DNA from: Oerskovia paurometabola
Lineage (GTDB): Bacteria > Actinomycetota > Actinomycetes > Actinomycetales > Cellulomonadaceae
NCBI RefSeq assembly: GCF_016907365.1
Contig: NZ_JAFBBV010000001.1
Span: forward strand, 496,001 to 560,000
Direction of reading: 5' to 3'
Length of the DNA stretch: 64,000 nucleotides
Shown: one piece after another, positions 1-8,256 of the stretch
How positions within the stretch are numbered: position 1 is the first letter of the stretch
How the letters are laid out: every line of letters starts with the position of its first letter
Made by a program: the position numbers and the translations under genes
The notes under the pieces: model-generated
Seen by the model: the letters and a program-made list of their open reading frames with translations, nothing else
The model's database searches: none
What the model was told of the DNA's origin: nothing

Positions 1-312
1 CGGTTCGACCTCGTGACGGCCCACTTCATGCACCTGCCGGCCGACCTGCGCCGCCAGGTCTTCCCGCGCCTCGCACGGGCCGTGGCACCGGGTGGGCGGC
101 TGCTCGTCGTCGGGCACCACCCCGAGGACCACGAGACGGTGCGCCGCGAGTTCGACGAGCACTACTTCTACACGGGCGACGACCTCCTGGCCGAGCTCGA
201 CCTCGACGGCTGGACGGTCGAGACCGACGAGGCGCCCACGCGCGAGATGCTCGACGCCGAGGGGCGTCCGGCCACCATCCGCGACACGGTGCTGCGGGTG
301 CGGCGCCCGTAG
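1..312 (+). CDS. Class I SAM-dependent methyltransferase, C-terminal part (5' truncated)
   Basis: The window opens inside this gene; the reading frame is already open at base 1 and stops at 310-312, leaving 103 codons. The visible part reads as the second half of a Rossmann-type methyltransferase: an AHFMHL stretch near the end of the core, then a LARAVAPGGRLLVVGHHP strand and turn, the usual post-motif III element of the family. The N-terminal SAM-binding loop lies outside the window, so substrate and subfamily cannot be assigned. It is convergent with the DivIVA-motif gene, with a 12-base gap between the stop codons. The GTG at 13 is internal and should not be taken as the start. Confidence 0.75.
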   Translation, partial: RFDLVTAHFMHLPADLRRQVFPRLARAVAPGGRLLVVGHHPEDHETVRREFDEHYFYTGDDLLAELDLDGWTVETDEAPTREMLDAEGRPATIRDTVLRVRRP

Positions 313-324
313 TCCCGGACCGGG

Positions 325-876
325 CTACGCCTCGGGCGCGGTGCGGAGCGTGATCCCCTGCGGGCCCGCGTCGAGCGCGGTCACGTGGGCGCTCGAGCCG
401 TCGGGGAGCAGCACGACGAGCCGGTCGCTGCCGTTCGCGCGGACGCGCGCGTACTGGAGCCGGGTGGTCAGGTCGTGGATGCCGAGGGGCCGGGCGTCGG
501 CAGCGGCGGCCGGGTCCGGTGCGGTGGCGTCCTGCTGCCCGACGGCGTCGCTCGCCGCCCCGCCCGGGTGCGGGACGGCCGGGGGCGCCGTCGGGACGGT
601 GCGGGACTCGTAGGACCGGAGCGTGCCGACGATCGCGTCGATGAGGTCGTCGACCTCGGTGACGTCGTAGCCCTCCCGCCACTTCGTGGCCGCGAACCGC
701 ACCTCCCCGGCCGTGGCCGAGGTCAGCAGCCCCGTGCCGGGGCGGCCGCCCGCCTCGTACGCCTTGAGCGTCGCGCTGACGTCGTCGAGGTAGATGTCGA
801 CCTGCTCGACGTCGTAGCCCTCGCGGAACTTCGTCGCGGTGAACGTCGTGTCCAGGACCTGCTGGGCGGTCAGCAT
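325..876 (-). CDS. DivIVA-domain protein with two tandem DivIVA motifs
   Basis: This 183-residue protein carries two copies of the short DivIVA motif. The first, near residues 14-33, has TATKFREGYDVEQVD followed by a Leu-Asp. The second, near residues 60-80, has ATKWREGYDVTEVDDL. In the family this motif marks proteins that sit at curved membranes or the cell pole and guide growth and division, but here there is no long C-terminal coiled coil. After the second motif comes an Ala/Pro/Asp-rich linker (about 95-130), then a small beta-rich tail. It is therefore unlikely to be the main polar-growth scaffold Wag31 and is better called a DivIVA-domain protein of unknown role. The ATG at 874-876 has a GGAG about ten bases upstream. 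A strong hairpin separates it from the flotillin gene. Confidence 0.8.
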   Translation of the reverse strand: MLTAQQVLDTTFTATKFREGYDVEQVDIYLDDVSATLKAYEAGGRPGTGLLTSATAGEVRFAATKWREGYDVTEVDDLIDAIVGTLRSYESRTVPTAPPAVPHPGGAASDAVGQQDATAPDPAAAADARPLGIHDLTTRLQYARVRANGSDRLVVLLPDGSSAHVTALDAGPQGITLRTAPEA

Positions 877-911
877 GGGGGCTGCTCCGAGGGGTGAGGT
901 GGGGCGAGGTC

Positions 912-950
912 GCCGCCGCGGTGGACCCCGAACGGGTCCACCGCGGCGGC
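912..950 (-). terminator. Hairpin terminator after the flotillin gene
   Basis: A perfect 17-bp inverted repeat (912-928 with 934-950) with a five-base loop lies 21 bp past the flotillin stop. There is no T tract. It separates the nfeD-flotillin pair from the DivIVA-motif gene downstream on the same strand. Confidence 0.75.
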
Positions 951-971
951 ACGGCGGGCGTCAGGGACGGA

Positions 972-2453
972 TCAGTTGGACGACGCGGGCGAACCGGCCG
1001 ACCCGTTCGAGGCCGACTGGCCGCTCAGGTGACCGCCGGCGAGCCCGGCGATGAGCTGGTTGATGTCGACGCCCGTGAGCTGCTTGATGACCTGCTGCCC
1101 CTCGCCCAGGACCGAGGCGACGTTCTTGGTGACCGCGCTCGCGCCGTCGGTCGAGATGACCGTCATGCCCTGGATCTTGCCGATGGGCTCGGCCGCGGCG
1201 CGGACGATCTCCGGGAGGCGCTCGATGAGCTCCTGGACCAGGGCCGCCTCGCCGTACTTCTTGAGCGCCTCGGCCTTGGCGTCCGTGGCGACGGCCTCAG
1301 CGCGCCCCTCGGCCTCGACCGCGAACGCCCGCGCCTCACCCTCGGCCTTGATACCGACGGCCAGGGCGACCTGGCGGTCACGCTCGGCCTCACCGGCGCG
1401 GCGGACGGCCTCGGCGGACGCCTCGGCGTCCTGGATCGCGGCGGTCTTGTTGGCCTCGGCGATCGTGGTGCGCTTGTAGGCGTCGGCCTCGGTCGCGGCG
1501 TTCGACGAGTCGCGCTGGGCGTTGGCGCGCTGGACCTCGGCGTAGGCGGCGGCCTCGGCGGGCTTGCGGATCTCGATGTCGAGGCGCTCCTGCGTCACGC
1601 GGGCCTGCTCGGCGAGGGCCTCGCGCTCCTCGACCGCGACCAGGCGCTCCTGCTCGGCCCGGGCGAGCTGACCTGCGGCCTCGGCCTCGGCGTTGGCCTT
1701 GTCGGTCTCGGCCTTGATGATCGCGCGCTTGAGGTCGAGGGCCTTCTGGCGCTCGGCGATCTGCTCGGCGGCGTCGATCGCGGCGAACTCCGACGCGCGC
1801 TGCGCCTCGGCCTCGGAGACCTCGGCGACCTGGCGGGCGCGAGCGGCCTCGGCGCGACCGAGGTTCGCGAGGTAGTCGGAGCCGGGCGTCGAGATGTCCG
1901 AGATGTTGAGCAGGTCGACCTGCAGGCCCTGCTCCGAGAGGTCCGTCTTGGTGGACTCGACGACGCGGTCCGAGAGGCCCTTGCGGTCGGAGATGATCTG
2001 CTCGATCGTCATGTCGCCCACGATCGAGCGCAGCGAGCCCTCGAGGGACTCCTTGATGATCTCGGTCAGCGTGCCCTGCTGGGACAGGAAGCGCTGGGCC
2101 GCACGGCGCACGCCCTCCTCGTCACCACGGACCTTGAAGTTGATCGAGGCCTTGATCGCGATCTTGATGCGGTTCTTGTCCACGCCCTCGACCGTGATGC
2201 CGATCTGGCGCTGCTCGAGCGAGATGGAGAAGCCCTGCTGGAGGATGGGCCACACGAACGTACGACCGCCCGTGACGACGCGCTGGCCCGTGCCGGCGGC
2301 CTCCTTGCGGCCCGCACCGCGCCCGACGATGATCAGGGCCTCGTTCGGGGGGACGCGGCGGATGCGCTTGGCGATGAAGGTGATGATCGCGAAGAACGCG
2401 ATGACCAGGGCGATCGTGGCGATGATGCCGACGAGGTTGGGATCTTCGAGCAT
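972..2453 (-). CDS. Flotillin-like SPFH domain protein
   Basis: The 493-residue protein has one N-terminal membrane segment (about residues 7-28), then an SPFH/band-7 domain (about 30-200) and a long Ala/Glu-rich coiled coil (about 200-400) with repeated EAEA/AEAEA blocks, and ends in a Ser/Asn-rich tail. This order is that of flotillins such as YuaG/FloT, which form scaffolds in functional membrane microdomains. The reading frame is open further upstream, but the ATG at 2451-2453 is followed directly by the membrane segment and gives the standard family length. The upstream neighbour on the same strand is an NfeD-like protein, the usual flotillin partner, 70 bp away, so the two are probably one transcript. 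Confidence 0.9.
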   Translation of the reverse strand: MLEDPNLVGIIATIALVIAFFAIITFIAKRIRRVPPNEALIIVGRGAGRKEAAGTGQRVVTGGRTFVWPILQQGFSISLEQRQIGITVEGVDKNRIKIAIKASINFKVRGDEEGVRRAAQRFLSQQGTLTEIIKESLEGSLRSIVGDMTIEQIISDRKGLSDRVVESTKTDLSEQGLQVDLLNISDISTPGSDYLANLGRAEAARARQVAEVSEAEAQRASEFAAIDAAEQIAERQKALDLKRAIIKAETDKANAEAEAAGQLARAEQERLVAVEEREALAEQARVTQERLDIEIRKPAEAAAYAEVQRANAQRDSSNAATEADAYKRTTIAEANKTAAIQDAEASAEAVRRAGEAERDRQVALAVGIKAEGEARAFAVEAEGRAEAVATDAKAEALKKYGEAALVQELIERLPEIVRAAAEPIGKIQGMTVISTDGASAVTKNVASVLGEGQQVIKQLTGVDINQLIAGLAGGHLSGQSASNGSAGSPASSN

Positions 2454-2523
2454 GTCGGTACGCGCCTGCGGCGCGACTCCTTTCGGTGGCGGGTCGTGCG
2501 AGCGGGTCGTGCGGTGGGAGAGG

Positions 2524-3018
2524 TCAGTCGTTGGGGAAGTACCGCCGGACGCGCACGCGCGTGCCGGACTGCTCGAGGACGACGACGCGAGCGCCCGAGG
2601 GGATCGGCTCGTCGGCCCAGGCGAGGCGTCGTTCGAGCTCGTGCGCGGCGTCGAGCGAGACCTCACCGGTCGCGGGCGAGATGTCGCTCGTCGCGGTGCC
2701 CTGGACGCCGACGAGCGAGACGGGGACCGCGTCGTCGGACGCGCGGAGCTTGGCCGTGAGCACGGCCACGAGGAGGATCGCGAGAGCCGCGAGGGCCACG
2801 GAGCCCACGTACGCGAGGACGACCGGCAGGTCGTTCGAGACGACGATCGCCCCGGTCGCGCCGAACACGATCGCCCCGACGCCCAGCGAGGTCCCGGAGA
2901 CGGCGCCGTCACCGAGCTCGATGAACTCCCCGAGGATCATCGAGACCAGGACGAGCGCGAGCCCGACGATGCCGACGACGACGAACGTGATCACCGCATA
3001 CCCCCCAGGGTCGCTCAC
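2524..3018 (-). CDS. NfeD-like membrane protein
   Basis: This is a 164-residue protein with two or three hydrophobic helices in the first 85 residues and a C-terminal soluble domain (about 95-160) containing VGVQGTATSDISPATGEV and ending RVRVRRYF, which matches the OB-fold of short NfeD proteins. In many bacteria nfeD precedes a flotillin gene and the two proteins co-localise in the membrane; the same order is seen here. The start is the GTG at 3016-3018. No clear Shine-Dalgarno sequence is visible. A TAGAGT at about 3075-3080 could be a -10 element but is not convincing. Confidence 0.8.
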   Translation of the reverse strand: MSDPGGYAVITFVVVGIVGLALVLVSMILGEFIELGDGAVSGTSLGVGAIVFGATGAIVVSNDLPVVLAYVGSVALAALAILLVAVLTAKLRASDDAVPVSLVGVQGTATSDISPATGEVSLDAAHELERRLAWADEPIPSGARVVVLEQSGTRVRVRRYFPND

Positions 3019-3193
3019 GTCGCGCCGCCGAGCTCTGGCCGCCCGAACACTTGACGTGATCGTGAACTTGCCCGAACTCTAGCGTGACTCAACCCTGCCC
3101 CGGGACGAGATGGGTACTCCTCCCCGTCGGGAGCGCTCGTGCCAGGACCAGCGTGGCCTCGGGGTCACGCGGTCCTGACGCGGCGCTCAGGGG

Positions 3194-4330
3194 TCAGCGT
3201 GAGAGCTGGTCCAGCAGCACGTCGAGGTTCGCCGCGGCCGTGTCCCGGTACCCCTGGACCCATTCGCCCTGGTAGTCGCGCGGGACGACCTCGGTCACGA
3301 GCACCGCGCTGATGTACGCCCGGTACAGCAGCAGGCGCACGTCACCGGCCCCGAGCGTGCTCGCCCCGGGGCGCACCCGCCCGACGGCGTCGCGCTCGAG
3401 GGGAGCGCCGTCGTCGGGCGGGATTTCACCCGGTGTGGGAGACGTGGACCACGGCTCCTCGACGGGAAGCAGGCCGCCCGCCGAGCGGTAGCCCTCGGCG
3501 ATCGCGGGCGGCACGGGACCCAGGCCGAGCTGGTCGGCGCCAGCGAGCTCGTACAGCGGGTCGGCCCACAGGCAGCGCTCGGTGTCGATCACGCCGCTCA
3601 GCCGCAGCGGGGAGTGCCCGTCGGCGGGGTCCGCCGGGTCCGCCGTGGCGTCCGCCACGTCGAGGGGCCCGGACGCGAGGAAGAGGTTGCCCGGCCACAG
3701 GTCGGCGTGGACGAGGCGCGGCACCGTGACCTCGGCGAGGGCGTCGTGGTGGCGCGCGACCACGGCCCGCAGAGCCTCGGCAGGGAGGTCCACCTCCCAG
3801 GTCTCGGCGTCCGCGAGGAGAGCGTCGACCATGAGACCGAACGCCTCGGGCCACGTCGGGGCGCTCATCCCGGACGCGGGGGCGGGGTAGCCGAACGCGT
3901 CGCCCGTGACGGTGTGCAGGCGGGCCATGAACGCGCCGAGGTCGTGTCGCACACGCTCCGTCGCGGCGTCGTCGAGCGGGGGCAGGGCGTTCCACACGTC
4001 GCCGTCGAGGAACGTGACGACCAGGGCGTCGCCGTCGAGCGCGGTGCGGCTGAAGTCGCTGTGGACGACGCGCGGCATGAGGAGGTCGGGGCGGTCCGCG
4101 ACGCGCCGGTAGACGTCCTCCTCGGTGCCGAGGATCCCGTGCTCGTAGCGCAGGAGGCGGGAGGTGTCGGCGCTCGTGATCTTCACGACGAGGCGCCGAC
4201 CGTCCGTGAGGTCGACCCGGAACGTGGAGGCGAACAGGCCGCCGTCCAGGGGGGCGGCGTCGGCGATCTCGCCGAGCGGGGACACGATGCGGGAGAGCTG
4301 GTCGTCGGTGACCGTCATCTTGGTGAGCAC
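3194..4330 (-). CDS. Aminoglycoside phosphotransferase (APH)-fold kinase
   Basis: A 378-residue protein of the APH/choline-kinase fold. Visible elements are RRLVVKITS with the ATP-binding lysine (about residue 50), the catalytic-loop motif HADLWPGNLF (HxDxxxxN) near residue 207, and a following VIDTERCLWADP block where the metal-binding DFD/DFE motif normally lies. These proteins phosphorylate small alcohols, sugars or antibiotics, and the substrate cannot be read from sequence. A roughly 50-residue insertion rich in Pro and Asp follows the YELAGA segment. I chose the GTG at 4328-4330 because a TACGAT -10 hexamer sits exactly seven bases upstream, as in the other leaderless genes of this window. 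An ATG four codons downstream is possible. Confidence 0.75.
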   Translation of the reverse strand: MLTKMTVTDDQLSRIVSPLGEIADAAPLDGGLFASTFRVDLTDGRRLVVKITSADTSRLLRYEHGILGTEEDVYRRVADRPDLLMPRVVHSDFSRTALDGDALVVTFLDGDVWNALPPLDDAATERVRHDLGAFMARLHTVTGDAFGYPAPASGMSAPTWPEAFGLMVDALLADAETWEVDLPAEALRAVVARHHDALAEVTVPRLVHADLWPGNLFLASGPLDVADATADPADPADGHSPLRLSGVIDTERCLWADPLYELAGADQLGLGPVPPAIAEGYRSAGGLLPVEEPWSTSPTPGEIPPDDGAPLERDAVGRVRPGASTLGAGDVRLLLYRAYISAVLVTEVVPRDYQGEWVQGYRDTAAANLDVLLDQLSR

Positions 4331-4337
4331 GCTGGCG

Positions 4338-4343
4338 ATCGTA
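4338..4343 (-). promoter_or_regulatory. -10 element (TACGAT) of a leaderless gene
   Basis: TACGAT read leftward, seven bases before the GTG start of the APH-fold kinase. No -35 is recognisable. Confidence 0.45.
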
Positions 4344-4445
4344 TCGATTCGAGGCGCTCGGCGGAAGGGGGCTGGGCACCGGGGCGAGCGACCCGGGGCC
4401 GGGGCCGGGGCCGCGGCCGGAGCCGGGCCGGCCCTCGGACCGGAC

Positions 4446-6233
4446 CTACGGCCGCGGCACGTTGCGCAGGTTCGCCCGTGCCATCGACACGACCTCGCCC
4501 ATGCCGCCGCCCAGGACCTCCTTGCTCATCGCGACCGCGAAGCCGCGCACCTGCCCGGCCGTGATGGTCGGGGGCAGGGACAGTGCGCGCGGGTCGGTCA
4601 CGACGTCGACCAGCGCGGGCCCCGGGCGCGAGAGGGCGCCGCGCAACGCACCGCGCACGTCCTTGGCGCGCTCGACCCGCACCGACGGGATGCCGATCGC
4701 GTTCGCGACCGCGGCGTAGTCGACGTGCGGCGACTCGGTGCCGAACATGGGGAGCCCGTCGACGAGCATCTCGAGGCGCACCATGCCCAGGCTCGCGTTG
4801 TCGAACAGGACGATCTTCACGGGCAGCTCGTAGGCCTTGATCGTGATGAGCTCGCCCAGCAGCATCGACAGCCCGCCGTCGCCCGCCATGGCGACGACCT
4901 GGCGGTCGGGCTGCGCGGCGGCGACGCCGATCGCGTGCGGCACCGCGTTGGCCATGGACCCGTGCAGGAACGAACCGATGACGCGCCGCTTGCCGTTGGG
5001 GCTGATGTACCGGGCGGCCCACACGTTGCACATGCCCGTGTCCACGGTGAACACCGCGTCGTCGGAGGCCTCCTGGTCCAGGACGTCCGCGACGTACTCG
5101 GGGTGGATGGGCGAGTGCTTCTCGACGTCCTTGGTGTACGCCCCGACCACGCCCGTCATGGACTTCTCGTGCTTGGCGACCATGCCGTCGAGGAACGAGC
5201 GGTTCTTGGCCGGGTTCACGAGCGGCAGCAGGAGCCGTACGGTCTCGCCGACGTCGCCGACCACGGCGACGTCGAGCCGGGTCCGACGGCCCAGGTGCGT
5301 GGGGTCGATGTCGACCTGCGCGGTCCGCACGGAGGCCGGCAGGAACTGGTCGTACGGGAAGTCGGTGCCCAGCAGGACCAGGAGGTCGGCCTCCTGCATG
5401 GCGTCGTGCGCGGCGCCGTAACCGAGCAGGCCGCTCATCCCGACGTCGAACGGGTTGTCGTACTGGATCCACTCCTTGCCGCGCAGCGAGTGGCCGATGG
5501 GAGCCGCGATCTTGTCGGCGAGCGCGATCACGTCGTCGTGCGCCCCGCGGGTCCCCACGCCCGCGAAGATCGTGACCTTCTTGGCCTTGTTGATCGCGTC
5601 GGCCAGGGTCCGGAGCGCGTCGGGGTCCGGGACGATCCGGGGCTTCGCGGGGTGGACGGCGACGTCGATGACCTCGGCCGCCGCGTCGAGGTCCGCGACG
5701 TCACCCGGGATCGTCAGGACCGCGACGCCCGGGGCGCCGTACGCGTGGTGGATCGCGGAGTTGATGACGCGCGGCGCCTGCGTGGCCGACGAGATCATCT
5801 CGGAGTACACCGAGCACTCGGTGAACAGCCGGTCGGGGTGCGTCTCCTGGAAGAAGCTCGTCCCGATCTGCGCGCTCGGGATGTGGCTCGCGATCGCGAG
5901 GACGGGCACCTTGGAACGGTTGGCGTCGTACAGACCGTTGATGAGGTGCAGGTTGCCGGGCCCGCACGAGCCCGCGCACACCGCGAGCTTCCCGGTGACC
6001 TCCGCCTCGGCCGCGGCGGCGAACGCGGCGGCCTCCTCGTGGCGCACGTGCACCCACTCGATGCCCTTGCCCTTCCCCTTCTGGCTGCGCCGGACCGCGT
6101 CGACCACAGGGTTGAGGCTGTCGCCCACGATCCCGTAGATGCGTTCGACCCCCGCTTCGATGAGCTGCGCGACGAGCAGGTCGGCGACCGTCCTGTTGCG
6201 CTTGTCCTGGGGCCGGCCGAGTCCGAGAGCCAT
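4446..6233 (-). CDS. poxB: Pyruvate:quinone oxidoreductase (pyruvate oxidase)
   Basis: The 595-residue thiamine-diphosphate enzyme oxidatively decarboxylates pyruvate to acetate and CO2 and passes electrons to the membrane quinone pool. Seen in order: an N-terminal PYR domain (VAQLIEAGVERIYGIVGDSLNPVVDAV), the catalytic glutamate in VRHEEAAAFAAAAEAE (about residue 60), the central FAD-binding domain, and the C-terminal PP domain with the ThDP motif AMAGDGGLSM followed about 26 residues later by FDN. Its length matches PoxB/Pqo (about 570-600). The ATG at 6231-6233 has a GGAGG seven bases upstream, which settles the start against an in-frame ATG 13 codons earlier. The C-terminal lipid-binding segment of E. 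coli PoxB is not evident here. Confidence 0.9.
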   Translation of the reverse strand: MALGLGRPQDKRNRTVADLLVAQLIEAGVERIYGIVGDSLNPVVDAVRRSQKGKGKGIEWVHVRHEEAAAFAAAAEAEVTGKLAVCAGSCGPGNLHLINGLYDANRSKVPVLAIASHIPSAQIGTSFFQETHPDRLFTECSVYSEMISSATQAPRVINSAIHHAYGAPGVAVLTIPGDVADLDAAAEVIDVAVHPAKPRIVPDPDALRTLADAINKAKKVTIFAGVGTRGAHDDVIALADKIAAPIGHSLRGKEWIQYDNPFDVGMSGLLGYGAAHDAMQEADLLVLLGTDFPYDQFLPASVRTAQVDIDPTHLGRRTRLDVAVVGDVGETVRLLLPLVNPAKNRSFLDGMVAKHEKSMTGVVGAYTKDVEKHSPIHPEYVADVLDQEASDDAVFTVDTGMCNVWAARYISPNGKRRVIGSFLHGSMANAVPHAIGVAAAQPDRQVVAMAGDGGLSMLLGELITIKAYELPVKIVLFDNASLGMVRLEMLVDGLPMFGTESPHVDYAAVANAIGIPSVRVERAKDVRGALRGALSRPGPALVDVVTDPRALSLPPTITAGQVRGFAVAMSKEVLGGGMGEVVSMARANLRNVPRP

Positions 6234-6443
6234 GAGGAAACCTCCGCACGAAAGGGTTGGGGACCTCTCCATCGTGCGCCGGAAGCGTGCGGGACGCAGC
6301 CGCAGGGGCCGTTCCCCTCGTCACGTCCGGGTGTCAGGTCCGCGTCACAGTGCGGGCGTGCCGAGTGTGCAGCTCGGGCGGTCCGCAGCGCCTCGGGACG
6401 GCCCGCACCGCACGCTCGACGTCGTGCGGGTCAGGGGCGCGGG

Positions 6444-7727
6444 CTACGCCTCGTCGGGTGCGAGAGCCTCCGACGGGCCGGACGTGTCGGTCGTGTCAGG
6501 GCGCGGCGCCCCCCGGCGCAGGACCCGCAGCGACGCGAGGACCGCGACCACCGCGAGGCCCGCGGCGATCATGACGACCTGGAACCCCGCGTGCGCGCCC
6601 GCGGCGTCGATGCGCGAGCCCGCGATCGACGCCCCGAACGACACGCCCACGCCCAGCGACGTGCCGACCCACGCGAGCCCCTCGGTGAGCTGGTGCGGCG
6701 TCACGAGGTTCTGCACCAGCGCGTTGCCGTTGATGAGGGTCGGGGCGATCGTGAAGCCCGTGACGAACATGACGACGGCCAGCATGGGCAGCGACGTGAC
6801 CACGAAGAACAGCGAGACGCCCAGGGCGAGCGCGACCATGCCGATCGCGAACCGCTTCCACAGCGGCGAGACCCAGTGGCGTGCGCCGTAGGCCAGGCCC
6901 GAGATGAGCGAGCCCATCGCGAAGACCGCCAGGATGAGGCCCGACGCCGACTTGGACCCCTGCTCCTCGGCGAACGCGATGGTCGAGACGTCGGTCGCGC
7001 CGAAGATGAAGCCCATCGCGACGAAGACCACGGCGAGCACGATCATGCCGGGCGATCGCATCGCCGAACCGTGCTTGACGCCCGGGACGACCGGGATCAC
7101 GGGCGGTTCGGTGCGGCGCTGCGACAGGAACCACACGCCGCCCACGACGGCCGCGACCGCGGGGACGATGATGCCTGCGGAGTCGGTGACCTCGGTCGCG
7201 AGCAGCGTCGCGAGGACCGGGCCGACGACGAACACGAGCTCGTCGAGCGCGGACTCCAGGGAGTAGGCGGTGTGGAGCTGCCGTGGGTCCTTGACGGCGT
7301 GGCTCCAGCGCGCGCGGACCATCGAGCCGTACGAGCCGATGCTCGCGCCCGCGACGACGGCGCTCACGTAGAGCCAGATCTCGGGGGCCTGGTTGACCGC
7401 GGACAGGATCAGGCCCACGAGCCCGAGGGTGCTCACGACGAGCAGCGGGCGCATGACCTTGGCCTGGCCGACGCGGTCGACGTAGCGCGCGATCTGCGGC
7501 GAGGCGATGGCCTGCGCGATCACGTAGGCCGCGGACACGCGTCCGGCCAGGGCGTAGGAGCCGTAGATGCCCTGGATCATCAGGACGATGCCGATGCCGA
7601 CCATGGACATCGGGAGCCTCGCCACGACGGCGGCGGCCGAGAAGTTCAGCGCCCCCGGCTTGCTGAGGACGACACGGTAGGGGTTGCGGGAGTCGTCTGC
7701 CGCTGCGCGAGGGGGGTCTTGTACCAC
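6444..7727 (-). CDS. Major facilitator superfamily permease
   Basis: This 427-residue protein has about twelve hydrophobic helices in two six-helix halves, with a short basic loop between helices 6 and 7 (LSQRRTEPP). The pattern YVDRVGQAKVMRP in the second cytoplasmic loop is a loose form of the MFS loop 2-3 signature. The substrate is unknown; the closest general type is the drug/metabolite efflux group. The frame stays open far upstream, but the GTG at 7725-7727, preceded by GGGAG about eleven bases away, begins a short polar N-terminus followed by the first helix. It is divergent from the small GNAT gene, with 144 bp between starts. Confidence 0.8.
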   Translation of the reverse strand: MVQDPPRAAADDSRNPYRVVLSKPGALNFSAAAVVARLPMSMVGIGIVLMIQGIYGSYALAGRVSAAYVIAQAIASPQIARYVDRVGQAKVMRPLLVVSTLGLVGLILSAVNQAPEIWLYVSAVVAGASIGSYGSMVRARWSHAVKDPRQLHTAYSLESALDELVFVVGPVLATLLATEVTDSAGIIVPAVAAVVGGVWFLSQRRTEPPVIPVVPGVKHGSAMRSPGMIVLAVVFVAMGFIFGATDVSTIAFAEEQGSKSASGLILAVFAMGSLISGLAYGARHWVSPLWKRFAIGMVALALGVSLFFVVTSLPMLAVVMFVTGFTIAPTLINGNALVQNLVTPHQLTEGLAWVGTSLGVGVSFGASIAGSRIDAAGAHAGFQVVMIAAGLAVVAVLASLRVLRRGAPRPDTTDTSGPSEALAPDEA

Positions 7728-7871
7728 CGTCCCATTCTCCCATCTGTCGCCCCGGTCGACGGCGCCCGTCCGGCGCACGGCCCACCCTTCGCCGGTCGGA
7801 CACCGGCACGTACCGAGTGTCACCGTTCCACCGGGCGCGCGCGAACTGATCCCGGCCCGCATGATGAACGG

Positions 7872-8171
7872 GTGAGCGAGCAGACGCAGGAGATCGCGGT
7901 CGTCGACAACCCGGCCGAGGAGCGCTTCGAGGCACGCACCCCGGAGGGCGAGGTGGCGGGCTTCGCCGCGTACGTGCGACAACCCGGCCAGGTCGTGTTC
8001 ACCCACACCGAGGTCGACGACGCCTTCGCGGGGCACGGCGTCGGGTCGACGCTCGCGCGCGGGGCGCTCGACCAGGTACGGGCCTCGGGGCAGAAGGTCG
8101 TGCCCCTGTGCCCGTTCATCCGGGCGTTCGTGCAGCTCCACGAGGAGTACCAGGACCTGGTAGCGCGCTGA
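7872..8171 (+). CDS. Small GNAT-family N-acetyltransferase (YidJ/COG2388 type)
   Basis: A 99-residue protein with the compact GNAT fold of the GNAT_acetyltr_2/COG2388 group: FEARTPEGEVAGFAAY at the start, then FTHTEVDDAFAGHGVGSTLARGALDQVR, where GHGVGSTL is the acetyl-CoA pyrophosphate loop, and VPLCPFIRAFVQLHEEYQDLV at the end. Proteins of this group are short single-domain acetyltransferases of mostly unknown substrate. The start is the GTG at 7872-7874, giving the usual family length. An ATG four codons upstream is out of frame. The gene is convergent with pgm, and a hairpin lies between them. Confidence 0.85.
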   Translation: MSEQTQEIAVVDNPAEERFEARTPEGEVAGFAAYVRQPGQVVFTHTEVDDAFAGHGVGSTLARGALDQVRASGQKVVPLCPFIRAFVQLHEEYQDLVAR

Positions 8172-8214
8172 GGGCACCTCGCCCACCCGTCCCGGCCGCA
8201 CAGGCGAGGTGCCC
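8172..8214. terminator. Bidirectional hairpin terminator
   Basis: A perfect 12-bp inverted repeat, GGGCACCTCGCC at 8172-8183 with its complement at 8203-8214, lies directly after the GNAT stop codon. A second GC-rich inverted repeat follows up to about 8240. They lie between the convergent GNAT and pgm genes. Confidence 0.65.
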
Positions 8215-8256
8215 GACGACGGCACGCGCCGCCGTCGGGCCCCTCACCGGGGGGCG

